Below the pieces are notes generated by a model. The model was not told the origin of the DNA and made no database searches. It was given only the letters and a program-made list of their open reading frames with translations. This document shows positions 38,901-51,800 of a stretch of DNA of 64,000 nucleotides, in pieces. Source of the DNA: Penelope pileata (lineage: Eukaryota > Chordata > Aves > Galliformes > Cracidae). Each line of letters starts with the position of its first letter. Positions within the stretch are counted from its first letter, which is position 1. The DNA is taken from the NCBI GenBank assembly GCA_013396635.1, contig WBMW01005472.1, forward strand, positions 373,858-437,857. Direction: 5' to 3'. The position numbers and the translations under genes were made by a program.

Positions 38901-41900
38901 ATTTAGATTTTCTAAGGGGTCTAGATATTCCTAAGGGGTGTCTGTTCCAGATATGAATCCATCTTTATCCAGCCTAACTCATGAGATCTGATGGGATCCT
39001 AGTGTTAGATGTTATGTCTAAAGGCAGTTTTTCTTTAAAAATTTAGAATAATAATAATAAAAAAAAAGCCAGAGTGATTCTGTCGTATAAAATAAACATG
39101 AAGATCAAATGGCCAAAGGTCAAAATAAATGAGATTTTTTTTTACATAAATCAAAAATTAGAATCCCAGTCATTTGCAATTTAGTGAATTATCTGTACTT
39201 CCAAAGAGGGCAATCAGAAAGGATGTGGGTCATAAAGGGAAGCTGAAGGAGTTCTTATAAAATGCCATTCACAATATCTGATGATTAAAAGAAGCTTTAT
39301 ATGTAGCTTCTCCAAACCTTTACAAAAATTGTACTTCATTAGGAACATTTATGTTACAGAAAATGCCAATAAATTTAAACTACAATATATAGATTTATAC
39401 ATTCTAGGATTTATGGAAGTGCTGTTAGCAGATAAGTCATTTAATCATTTAATACATCCTGCTAGACAGTGAGAATTAGGTACCTTATTAATTTAGGTAT
39501 TTTGTAAATGCCACTAAGCTTGGATACCTGAAGATTTCCATAAACTCTCTGATGGTGTGCACAAGGACTATAAAACATTTTTATTAATCGACTCTACCAA
39601 ATTATTTGAACTGCAGCTAGCCTTACTCTGAGAAATTGTCTCATTTTTCTGATGTGTCAAACAAGACATGTAAGGAGACAGTAGAATGTATCTAGTTTGC
39701 TTTGAAATTATCATACAGTCTCCCTTGGCAATAGGTAATACGTGCAGACCTCAAGAACAAAGAACTGGGCTCAGAATGAAAAGTTAGCTGTGATCTTATT
39801 CTTAAAATATCAGTTCATGAAACAGTTGGTAATTTGTTTGTTTCAAAATAACATCTTATTCACTCTAAAAATCCTTCCAAGAAACTGATTTCATTAGACC
39901 AAACAAATATAATGGTTGATTTTTGATCTTTTCCCCTCTACTTTACAATCCATCAAAGTGAGAATGTCTTGAGGCATTCCCCTCAACTATTTATTGTGAG
40001 TAAATGTTTCCAAAGTTGAATCTTCAATTAGATAAGAAGCCTAAAGCAGGACATGAGCTCTTTATACTTGACAAAGCACATGCCATATCTTCTTTGGAGA
40101 GAAGATTCTTGATTCTTAGTCTTATATTTTAGAATACAAGTGATGTAGGGGCTCAGAACAGCTAGAATTCCAGTGAAGAAGCAGATGAAACTTGACACAT
40201 CTGGCTGTAAAGTGTGATGCTATTTCAGCTGGTAGGCAATTGCAGGATACATGACAATATGCAACAGATGTTAGAGTATTAATCACTATGTTTTACTTTC
40301 TGTAGTGAAGTATTTAGGAGTTATTTGAATGATAAGGCTTGACAGCTCATGTAAGTTGTTTTCAATGCACTGAAACTACAGAAATAATGAGGCCAGGCTG
40401 CTCCAAAGAGAATAAATTGCTAGCTTTTGTGTGAGGTCTTGCTGTTTAGGAAAAAAAGACTTAGGAGCTACTTATAGGTCATTATATAAAGGCTACTTGG
40501 CTAATAACTGGGACTAAAATGTCTAAGACTCTGTCCTTCCAGCATGGGCTTTCCTCTGAAGGGGGCATTAAGCTTATCGCAACTGCTGATTAGCCGCTAG
40601 TGTCTTCTGAATTAAGAGAGATTTTCTTGGTGAGGATTAAAGTGGAAGTTTCAAGCCTGTGGAGGTGTCTTGTTGAAAATGCCAAGCCTAGAAGATGTTC
40701 AGAATTCAGGAAATTAGTTATTTCTCTGGGGGTTCGAAACTTAATTTTGAATTCCTACTAGAGATAGGAAATAAGTCTTTCCACCAAGCCAGCTTCACAA
40801 GTCGTAATATTAGAAAAATAATTACTCTTCAATACTTATTGAAGTTATTCATTGTACTGTTTCAATTAGTATGATTATTCGTATACTGTATTTCTATCAC
40901 ATACTTTTAAAATGCTCACTTCCATAAAAGTTGCAAATGAAGATATGAGAGATTTTCAAAATCATTAATAGCAATTAGGTATAAGATATCATATATAGAT
41001 GGCGGTTGCAAGTCTTTGAAAATCCCCTCAATAACCTATCAACACAAAAAACAAGGCCTCTAGTCCCTTTCATACTGAAAATTAATACTGAAATTATTAT
41101 TTATACTGAATTTATACCGAACAGCATTCTCCTGTGAGGGCTGGATTATTTTACTGGAGTTAGTTTTGAAACATTGCACGTCCCTTCCGAATTCTTATTT
41201 CCCAGGAAAATATTTTAAGTTTTAGGACATAAAATTGAACTTCTCCTCTTGCCTCTACTACTCCACTTTTTTTTTTGTATGAATTTAAAACAGATAGAAT
41301 TTTTCCAAAAATAACATTCAATTTAGGCACTTTGGACATACAGGTAGGGTAATATCTGGGTTTTGAATCGTACTGGACTATAGGTATGAGGTAAAGCCTG
41401 AGCAGTTATGTGGTGGCATGACTGAGGAAGTACTGTACATAAAAAGAAACATTGACACTGAAGGGACTTTACGGGCAGAAATTGGAGTACAGATGTCTGT
41501 TCAGTATGCAGTCATTATTTCCCTACCCTTGAGATGGTGATGGATAACACAGTGCTGACAAGTTGGGTTCCAGTCTTCCAGACATCTCAGGACATGCTTA
41601 TTTATACATGATGAAAAATTTCTCTGAGTCTTTTCAGGTCTCCAAACTTTAATTTGCCTGCAGATCAATTATTATGAATAGTTAAATAATTGAAGAAAAA
41701 ATCCGTCTGTATTACTCAGATCCCCAAATTAGGACCGATTGTTACAAAAGACATAGTTCAGTAGTAGGCAGCTGCACTGTTGCTTCTCTCATATCATTCT
41801 AAGTTCCTAGCTGATTTTAATTTAAGCCAAATTTTGATAGAACCAGATCATTAAAAACAGACAGGATTTTAACATGTGAAAGAGAAATCTTGCGGTTTTT

Positions 41901-41943
41901 TTTTTTCAAGAAATTTCAAGGTTTTCATCTTATTGCTACTTTT

Positions 41944-41945
<2 letters not shown>

Positions 41946-41975
<30 letters not shown>
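41946..41975. repeat. Poly(A) tract of 30
   Basis: Thirty consecutive A followed by GAAGAAGA. No upstream sequence resembling a processed transcript is recognised, and CR1 elements do not end in poly(A), so it is most simply a homopolymer expansion. Confidence 0.95.
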
Positions 41976-41977
<2 letters not shown>

Positions 41978-44934
41978 AGAAGATTGGAATTTATCATTTT
42001 CCTGGCATTTTATTTGACATTGATTGAATAAAAAGAAGTTTGAAAATTTGCAGATGAATTTTGAGAAAAAAGCCATGAAATGTTTTGAGTAAATATCATT
42101 TTACTTTGTCTATCACATCTTGTCAGCCTGTCTTATTCTTCCTCTGTTTCATAAACCTAGCTTCTATGTATGATAAACAGAATAATGTAAGCTGTCTAAA
42201 TAGAATTACCAGGAAGTCTTCTGGAATTTACCGGAGACAGACAACTCTGGAGAAGCAAAAGGAATGTAGACCTGAAAACCTCCAGTTATTGTCATATCAC
42301 TGAAAATGAGGACTTCTGTTGTTTCTAACATAAAATTTTCATAAATATTTAAATACTAATCCTGAAATTAAATCAGAAAATGACTCAAAGACTCATAGTT
42401 TGCTGCAACATTCTGGAAATTTTGCTCCAATTATTCTGACTCATCATGACAGTTTATGTGGGATCTGAAGAAATAATCAGTTTTCTCTCAGTAATCTTTG
42501 CTCCACCCTGTCCCAAGATTAAGGTAAAAAATATGTCAGAACATATATAATCTTGATATTTTGAAGATATTAAAACCTGAACAAATTCGAATCCAGTTAA
42601 TCAGAATGTCTGCAAGTAAGATGTCTTACACATTAAGAAAATAAATTTGTAGGAATTAAGAACTTGTGTCTTGTAAAGTAAGAAAATTCTAAAGAAATGA
42701 AATTACGCAAAATTTACATCAAATTTCATTGTTCAAATTTAATTCTGCAGTGCAATTCATATCTTTTATACATTTTAATTAAGATTTTCACATTGACTAT
42801 ATTGGTTTACATATAGACTTTCATATATTAAAATTTGTTAATACTTCATGTAAAAAACAGTAATAATTCAATATACCTATTTTTTTAAAAAAAGTATGAT
42901 ATTGTACAGTGAAATTGAACCCTTGTTTTTTACTTTTTCATGACTACCTTGGCCACAGTATCCTTTAAAATTACGTGAAGCATAACAAACACACAAAAAT
43001 CCTGCAGATTGTGAAAGGAGGACAGAATACATTTTTAGTTGGCATTTTGGTCTTTAAAGAAGACATTCTTCCCTCTTGGTTCATTGCCACTGAAATTGTT
43101 AAAGTCTTACCTCTATCTAGAGCACAACAACTCTAAAGAGTGAGGTCATAGATTGCTTTATTAAACAAAATTTACTCGTACTATTGAAAACAACAGAAAG
43201 AAGTCTTCCATTTGCATGATCTGATTTTATTGCTAGCATTGGCTAAAATGAGCTATACTGATTGTGTAGATGAACCCACAAGTCTAAACAGACTAAGAGC
43301 AAAACCAATTTTTTTTTTTAAATTTATGTCAGTGTAAAACATCTGAATATATTCATATCACTGAAAACTAACAGAGACAATGAGCAGAAATGAACTCTGA
43401 CAAAGTCCAATTCATCTGATCCAATGTAGATTTCTACTTCAGAATAAGATAAATTTTACCTTCTAAGTCCTTGCTTCTCTGCAGTAACTACTAAGAAACT
43501 GAAAGGTAGTTGCACACATTTGATCAGATGAACCAGGATACAACCTTCTCACATTTAAATGTAACACATCTAGGCAAAAAAAGATCACATTGTCTGCTTA
43601 GATAAAAAAATCAGTAATCATAATGACTTCTTAATCATTTAAATTGGTTAAAATAACAGCTTGTATTTGGCATCATTTGGATTTCATAATGTTACTATTG
43701 CTTAGATTTCCAATGCATATGTCTGAAAACAAAGTAAGAACGATATGTATATATCTCCTTCTTTTATGGGATGCAAGAATGAATAAAGATCTTAGGTATA
43801 TATTTATTCATGGTAACTGCTTAGTTTAATTACCACTCAAAACTATAAACTTTTGCAAGAATAAGTTTACTTATGCATACTGTCTACTAATTCAAAAATA
43901 TAAGACACTGTTAGGAAATTCATTAGGAATTATGCCTAACATGGTTCTTTGCAATAGTTGAAGTCAATCATCCAGTCCCTTTCAACAAATATGCATTGTT
44001 CATTACATTAATAAGCAGATCTCTCAAACAGTTAACTAACAAAAACAAATACAGCCATGTAATTCATGACATGATTCTGATTCCAACTCAGTTTTCCCCC
44101 ATGATGTTATAAATTGCTAGGACCTTCATTTTAGCTTCATAAAAATGATGCAGTATTCTGGGTTTTTGTCCTTTATCTCCTGGAAATTTAGTCGGATTGA
44201 AAGCTGGCTCTCACAAATGGCATAATTCTGAACAGCTAATTTCCTTTACTGCTTCTTCCCTCAAAAAATTGTTCATCTATAAAAACAGTGGAGATTTTTC
44301 ACCTATGTAAAATTTTAATTTCAGTGGAAGAACCAGCAAAAATAGAAAGTTTTTGAACATGATTGAAGACTTATTGGAAAGTATTATTAGAGGAGTTCCA
44401 GAAGTTAAATGAAACCAAAATGAGAACTAATACTTGACAAGCAGAGATGCTGTACATTCTCAGAATAATGAGGTGTGCAGACAAAGAGATAAATCAATCA
44501 GGCTAATGGCCTGGCTAGATAAAATATAAGGAAGTTATAGGATGTTTGGGGGAGATGAGTTATGGAAGGACTATGAATTTCGGCTAATTCTGATGTAATG
44601 TCTCTCTTTAAAAAAATATTTTCTGTGATACAGCTGACCATAACTAGAGAAAAACTGAGTAAAAAAAGATACGTTATAAATCGTGAGGAAATTTTGTTTG
44701 CAGATCTTAAATAATGAGGAAAGTAAAGATGTTAAAAAGAAAAAAAGAGAGGGATGGGCGTGTCCAATTCCACAGAAAGAGTAGAAACTTATTCTCTATT
44801 AGGACTGTGCAGAAGCAAAGCCCTTCATTGAAGTAACCTTCCTTCCTTCTCTGTTTACAAAGAAGAACAGGTCTGAAAGTCCAGAAAAATATAAAGGTAG
44901 AACGTGTTATTTTGCATGTTTTGGTTGAAAAGCC

Positions 44935-45802
44935 TCTGATGGTGGGGCCGCAGAGGGCGGGGTGGAGCCAGGACAGCAGGCCTGAATCAGGCCAGAAGTT
45001 TTTCCCCACCGTCTGGCATCATGCTGCTGCTCGGTGATTGGCTGGGCATCAATCAGTGGTGGTGAGTAATTGCTTTGTGGAGATATCTAGCTATTTATCT
45101 GTAGATAATCATAGCATTTTTTTCTTCCTTTTTTTCTTTTCTGTCCTAGTATGTAGGTTGCTCTGAAAGTAATGCCTCCTATTTATTTCCATGGAAACTA
45201 CAACAGATAGAAAGACCACAATAACACTATTTGATAGAGCAAATCCTCAGCCACAAAACACTCTTTTTCAACATAGTCACCACCACTAGCTAAACATTTT
45301 CACCAGCAATCAACAAGAGCTGCGCTTGTAAAAATCTGTATCAGTTGAGTTGACCACTGCTGAAACGCACCACCACCACCTCACTGTGCTCACATCCACT
45401 GCTTGGTCTCCATAAATTTTCAGCAAGTGTCAATGAATGCCAATGGATGTCATTTTTTCCACATGGAGGAATTCAATTCCACCCCTTTGCTTCATCCACA
45501 CTTCCATGTCAGACGCCATTGTGTCAGGCTGCCTCTCTGCTACCATCTGTCACAGGGCAACAAAATGGAACAGGATATTGGTAGGAAGGTTCAGCCTCTG
45601 CTGTCATATCACCATCATCTGCCTCTGACATTGTGGGCCAACATAATAAAATCGGAGGCATTAGTTTCGGGTCTTCCCCCATAAATAGTTTTTAACCTAC
45701 AAGTTCTATTTTGTTTCCAATTCTCTCCCTTATTCCACCAGAGCAGTGGAGTGAATGAACGGCTGTGTGGTGTTTAGCTGCCTGCCCTGTTAGGCCACAA
45801 CA
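44935..45802 (+). mobile_element. Avian endogenous-retrovirus LTR (solo or remnant), split by a mariner
   Basis: Left part (44935-45149): GGTGGAGCCAGGACAGC, then GCTGCTCGGTGATTGGCTGG and GGTGGTGAGTAATTG, then a T/C-rich tract ending TTTTCTGTCCTA. Right part (45684-45802): AACCTACAAGTTCTATTTTG, TCTCTCCCTTATTCCACC, GAGTGAATGAACGGC, TGTGTGGTGTTTAGCTGCC, ending GGCCACAACA. These phrases, in this order, match a widespread avian ERV LTR type as I remember it (probably ERVL/ERVK-like), plus strand, with U3 on the left and the terminal CA at 45801-45802. The 5' edge is diverged or truncated and I cannot place its TG. No gag, pol or env coding sequence is seen beside it. Heavily decayed. Confidence 0.7.
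45150..45683 (-). mobile_element. Mariner-derived element, copy 3, nested in an LTR
   Basis: Left end TGTAGGTTGCTCTGAAAG with TA at 45150-45151; right end GGAGGCATTAGTTTCGGGTC up to CCCCCA with TA at 45682-45683. It is about 530 bp and misses a few short segments relative to copies 1 and 2. It is closest to copy 2: the stretch from about 45455 to 45560 is nearly identical to about 30155-30260. The transposase remnants lie on the minus strand and are broken. It interrupts the LTR annotated at 44935-45802. Confidence 0.87.
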
Positions 45803-48800
45803 CTGGCAAAACTTGTGGCAGCCTTCTTCCAGGGAAGACCTAGGAGAGTCAGAGGTAGAAAAGGTTCAGAAGGTGATGGTAACTCATTTCTCCACTGGGA
45901 TGAACTTAGAGGATGACCAGAGCTCCCTGCAGAGAATGAACATGGTATGTGAATGTTCTGTACCTACTACCGACGAATCTGACTGTTGCCCTACAGCAGA
46001 TACCAAATATCCGTTTCTGGACAGAGATTGTATGCAGGTGACAAGTATACCCTGTGCACAGGCACAGCACAGACTGCTGATTTGTGCATATGGTACACTT
46101 GGTAACATTTTTGTGCTGTGCATGAACCAAAGGACATCATACGGAACATGATTTGGAACATCTTGTGGAACATGATTTGTGAGATAACAGTGCCTGTGCC
46201 GGATGAGTAGTGGTGGGACAAAGATACTGTGATGGTAACTATCAATTTAGTAGAAAGGATGTTAGAGAACATGCTTTCATATTTAATTTCTTAGCACAGA
46301 ATTAGTGAAATGTGTATATTATGTAGTTAGTACTCATAGACCAAGTTAAAACTATTATACTAATAGGGCTAGTGAATTCTTGAAAGGAGACAGTAGAGAG
46401 CATAAATCATTTCAAAGATGTTTTCTGAAGTAGGTAATCTCTTGCAATGATTCTTGATTAAGAGGAGTGATAAAAAGGAGCTGTTAACACAGTGTCTGCA
46501 ACTACTCCTGGCTGATGTGGACTTAGTGCAAGGTAGTACTTAGTACTGCAAAGGTGTTCTACTTAGCATACTTTCAGAGCATTTAAATGTTTCTGCTCAA
46601 ACATAAAGCTGGGCAAGCCATCTTTATGAGCATATGATAAAAGTGCCCTGTTATTCAACAGCAATGCTGTTGTAACAGTGTGTCTTTAAAGACAGAAGGA
46701 GAGGGTGATGGTGGTAATAATGCAAGATATCTGCTTTCATCAGCGTGGAAGAAAAAGGTGAATTTGTACATAAGTATTGAAAATAGAGAGGACAGCTGGA
46801 AAATCCCTAACAAAGTGCTAATGTATAATTAGGTCTGCATGAATAATAAAACTGTTTACTTGATTTGTTTTTCATGCCTGAGAGAGATTTTTGAACTGAT
46901 CATGGGCTTCCAAAATGTTTGTTGTTCATATTTATTTAACAACTACTTTCCACATTTGATAGTTTATTTAGAAATTTTATATTGTCAAAGGATGTTTATT
47001 CAGACAAGAGACATGATGTGACTTTTATTTCTGGGTTAAAGAGCTCTTCTCACCAGAGTTCATTTATATTTCCTTTTTCATGATTCATTTATTGAGAATG
47101 TGTGAATGTTTGTGCTGAAAACTAAGTCAGATAAAAATCTCTAAGAAGGGTGCATGAAGTCATAGAAAGAAGTTATTTAAGAATTCCAAATAATCGGCTT
47201 TATTTTGCAATATAAATTTACTCAGATATAACAACATATTGGCAAAATAATAAAAATAGGGTGATAATAGGAGAGCAAGTACATCAATAGGCTCCAGTGC
47301 AGTGTATCAGTCTACTTACAGGAACTATAAGCCAAGTTCTACAAAATAAACACTCCGCTTAAAAATTTATTTGGAATCAAGCCAAAGAATCCGGAATCTT
47401 GGTCCAAATATTTCAAGAAGTAAAAAAAGAAAAAAGAATTAATAAATTTAGTTTTGTGCCTTACCTTATTATCCTTGTAAGTTCTCTCACTTGAAATAGC
47501 CTTTTACTTCTTCTGCACTAATTATGTATTCTCACATCTTTGTTAAAAAAAGTCTTTTAACTACATATTGTTAGGTTTTAGAACTGAAGTCCCTTCACGC
47601 GTATTTACTAAATAATATTTGAAACAAACTTGCACTCTGTTTTCCACATGGAAAATCTTTCACGGTAAGTTTGAAAAAAATATATTCCTTGGCAGCAAAG
47701 CTGTTTAAATAAGTCATTGACACTTTGTTGTACTTTGCCTTGCATTGCACTCAGTTGCACCATTTGTTGAGTGAGACAGAAAACTGCATTACTGAAACGA
47801 TTTGGGTCACTCTGATCATTTCACTAATACAGTTTGCAGAACAGTGGCTGCATTGACTGGCAGAACAATGTACCAAGTGAGTGGACAGGAAAAAGCACCT
47901 GGAGAAAGAAATGATGGAATGATCTTTAACAAGCATCGCCAGCAGGAATACCGTAGCATTAAACCTTTTGTTTTGAGTAATATCATTTTTCATGATATTA
48001 ATACAATTATGATATTAATAAAATTACGAAGATACGCCAATGAAAGCTGTAGTCCTAATAAACACTATTTTCACCCCACTTCTTACTTATCACCCTTATC
48101 ATTCCATTATACTGCTATGTGGTAAAAACACAGCAATAACAATATGTTGGCATTTCAGTGAACTGTCTTCATTTTTAGAGTGCATTTTAGTAATCTTCAG
48201 TACTAATTTCACTGGATCTAACTTGTAAGTTTCAGAGCCAAACACTTTGTCCATTCTCAAAGAGCAAAAGACATAGATTTATGAAAAAAAAAAGACAAAC
48301 ATATTTATGGAAGTGCTGCTCTTTATCTTTTTTACCCACATTTTGCAGCTTTCTGAAAAATATCCATCAATAGTTTAAGCCTTGAATTTGACACTAAGAT
48401 GATAGAAATCTGCAGATAAAACTACAACGGGCATATGCCAACAATGACTGCACACTGCTATTGGTCTTTGTAATATGATAAGGACTTCAAAAACTATGTT
48501 TCTGATTAATTTTTCTAAATACTTGTATTCTCCAGCAGTACAATAGATTAGACACAAAAAGGCAGAAATACAGTTAGCTTATTGGGGGAATGGAAAACAT
48601 AACAAGAAATTTAAGCTTTATACAGGCAGAGGAATTAGCTTTTTGTAAATGAATGCAGATAGTTTTAATTAATTTCAAAGCTTATACTCTGCTCACCTTG
48701 CCAGCTTAGATTTAAGGGAAAGCTTTGAGAAATATTTATTTGGGCAGATGTCTCACTGATGTATTTGTGCAGAAAAACATCCGAGAATTATGCAGTCTTT

Positions 48801-51800
48801 TAGAAATTAATGTTATTTAGTTTGTTTTGTAATTAAGAACAACATAATTGAAAATACAATTGTTTGAATTATTAATAAGGCCCAAACTGTCTGTGTGCTA
48901 TCCACTATGAATTACTCTTTCATGTTTGGAATGAGAATAGAATGGCTACCTAAGAAATTCCTATAGCTCCTCTGAGGGAAATTATTTGTTAATAGAGTAT
49001 CCAAGCTCACATCTACAACACCTTATTTATCTTGTATTGTTTTAAATATATTCATATGTTAAAATTGTATTGTTTGTTTGCCTGTTGCAACACTGGAATA
49101 ATGACAAACTGTTCTTTTGTGCATATAGGACATAGAGCATGCTTGTGTTCTTTCTTGGTGATACCCCTGATTTTGTGTTGTGTGTATTTGGGTGATTGAT
49201 TAATTTAGGAATTGAGGAATGACTAATTTAGTAACTACTGAGTAAGCTTAACTCAATACGAGAAATTCTACTGTGAACTCTATGATGCTTTTACATTCCC
49301 TCACTCATCGTGCTGGCTAAAATTAAGTATGTTTGGACAATATATGCATAGCATCTATGGAAATATTTTCACAAGAGGAAGCTCCTTCATCAAATCCTCA
49401 ACAGACGGGAAAATCTAGCTTCTCAGTTGTGAAGGTAACCTGCAATGGCTACTACCTATGTAGGAAAGAAGAAGATCACTAAATACACCTGAAATCTGTC
49501 TTTTGCCTTTCACTGGCTCAGAAGTGCTCTGATTAATGGTAACAATAACTACAGGGAGGTGTGTGGCATAAACTGTGACCTTTGCTCACAGTCAAGAGTG
49601 GATTGCTTCTCCCTTCTGTTCCCAGGGCTTTCTGTATGTGCTTATAATGAACATATATATTTCATTCTTCATAATGTAAAATTACTAAAAGACACAGATA
49701 ATGCATTAAAAAAGCCTTTTCATCAGATTATTGTTTGCAATGGAAAAAGGTTGGCTCACATATTTGTACATTAAAGTAGGAGCAGAATTCTCAAATGCAT
49801 TTGTGACACTCAAAGTTTAACTTTCACATCCAAAATAATTTGGCACTGAAAAGCTAAACATACGTACTCTGAATTACCCTGTAGGGGGTAAAGGACTGAA
49901 GAAGTACTTACAGAGGGACTTTTTCTTCTTGACAAGAAGGAGAAAAGTCCTCATTAAACTAAAACTGACTGTTACATCATCTAAAGACTGAGAAAGTTGC
50001 TTAGGAAACATAGCAAAGCCTCTATACTGAATTTAAGTGAAATACGTTAGACTGGTTTTGTACCTCAGTGGAATACCATAAACATTTTAGTCACCTAAAC
50101 ATCTGATTGACTTTTAACATCTGATTAACTTCTTTGAAATTACTAACTTTAAAGATACAGTATGATTTTTGGAGTACTCATTTATTCATCTGTAGTTTCA
50201 TGATCCAACGAATAGATAAATTAGAAGAAATAAGTTTCTGTCACAAGGCTATCAAAAAAAACCAAATTTTCAAGTCCTAGCTCCACATTTCTGGGTGGTA
50301 TTTCTCCACTTTAAGTTCTCCAAACAACTGTATATATAAAGCAAGATTGATTCTTTACCATGCTTGTCCTTTCTTTGTGCCACTTCTTAATCTAGATATG
50401 TTGGTTTCCCTTTTAAAATACACTAAGACAGAAGTATATTTGGTCTTTTGGTAAACCCAAAACCTGAAGACCAAATCATCATTTAATTTGGCTTGCACTT
50501 CGACCTTTCAAAATGATAAGCAACATAAGTTTCACTGTTTTGGATCCCAGAATCTTTTCTGTTTATTCAAGCTAGTCACAACAAGAAGTTAGGACAGAAA
50601 AAAAGTGTTTTCTCTCAATAGTTAACAAATAAGGAAGCCAGAAACATTTAGCCTACTTAAAAAAAGAAAAAAAATCCATCTCAAAAGGGTATCTCTGCAT
50701 TTTTGTACTGACGGTATGAATTGCAGTCTCCCTAGTGATTACTCCATAAAAATGTCTTTACTGGCAGAGCACTCTCGCCCTTCCTGATCTTGTCTACTCA
50801 CCACCACTACAATTTCTCATGATTTTAACTGGTGTACCTTGCACATCTTAGGCTCTGGAGAGCCATTTTGAACTGTTCTTTAAGTGCCAAACTTGAGCAG
50901 CTCCCTCTTTAGGCTCAGTGGACAAAGAAGAGATGTTCTTCTGCTGGATGATGCAGAAAAGAACTCTAATTAAAATTATTCTACATGTCTCTACAAAAGA
51001 GCCTATCTTTCTCCACTGACAAAAGAAGGACTTAGGGAGATTAAGTAGCTTACTTGAGAGAATTCCTTTTCTGTCATTAAGTTAGGTATCTGAAGTACAT
51101 TGGTGACTCCCCTTTCATTTTGCATTTTTCTTTGTGTACTAAGAGGGATTCTGGTCTACAGTTCAGGCTTTCAAGGAGTTCTCCCCTGTAAGTGATTATG
51201 AAGAAAGCAAAGAAGTAATGACATGATGAAATTGCACTGTATTTTTTAGAGAAATACTGGAAAGAAGCTGAAGATGATTGCTCCTCTGAAGTCTTTTCTC
51301 TCTTGCTGTTTCACAAAGTCCATATGCAGCTGAGCCAGCCAACACCATATAAAATGATGGTCTGTGAACTGTGAGAGTGCACTGTCACCTCAGCAACACA
51401 CAGTGCACTTCCACTGGCTGTGGGCCAGCTGTATTTGTAGCGTCAGGCAAATTATAGCCATAATAGTGGCACTTAGAGGCAGAGTCTGTCTGCACACTCC
51501 TAGCAAGACTGAATATGCTAGGTAACAGACTGAAAGCTGTATTTGCTTTTGTGCTATGGAAGGAACTGAGACCTGAACAGCCACAGTTAGTCATCAGGAA
51601 CTATCTCCAGAAGCAAAAAGTGAATAATATGACATGAAAGAGAAGAAAAATGAACTTCGACAGAATGTAAGAGTTAAATTTAAGACTCAGTGAAGCTAAT
51701 TAGGACGCTAAAGTACCCACTATGATTGCATTTCCTTTCTCTTTCTCCAACTTCCCCCAGTAAAAAGCATGAAAATAAGCTCTTATTTTCCAGCAATGTA

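Larger units (their letters stand above)
30385..44934. other. Intergenic, nothing recognised over about 14.5 kb apart from simple repeats
   Basis: AT-rich gene desert. I see no coding exon, tRNA-like or snRNA-like sequence, and no dated transposon. Simple repeats are listed separately. The longest open frames (33123-33494 minus, 123 codons, lysine- and serine-rich; 44707-45009 minus, 100 codons) have no family features, and the second runs into the LTR. Confidence 0.5.

Noticed and set aside
41946..41975. Poly(A) tract as the tail of a processed pseudogene
   Set aside because: No upstream sequence resembles a spliced mRNA, and such retrocopies are rare in birds because CR1 machinery does not use poly(A) templates.
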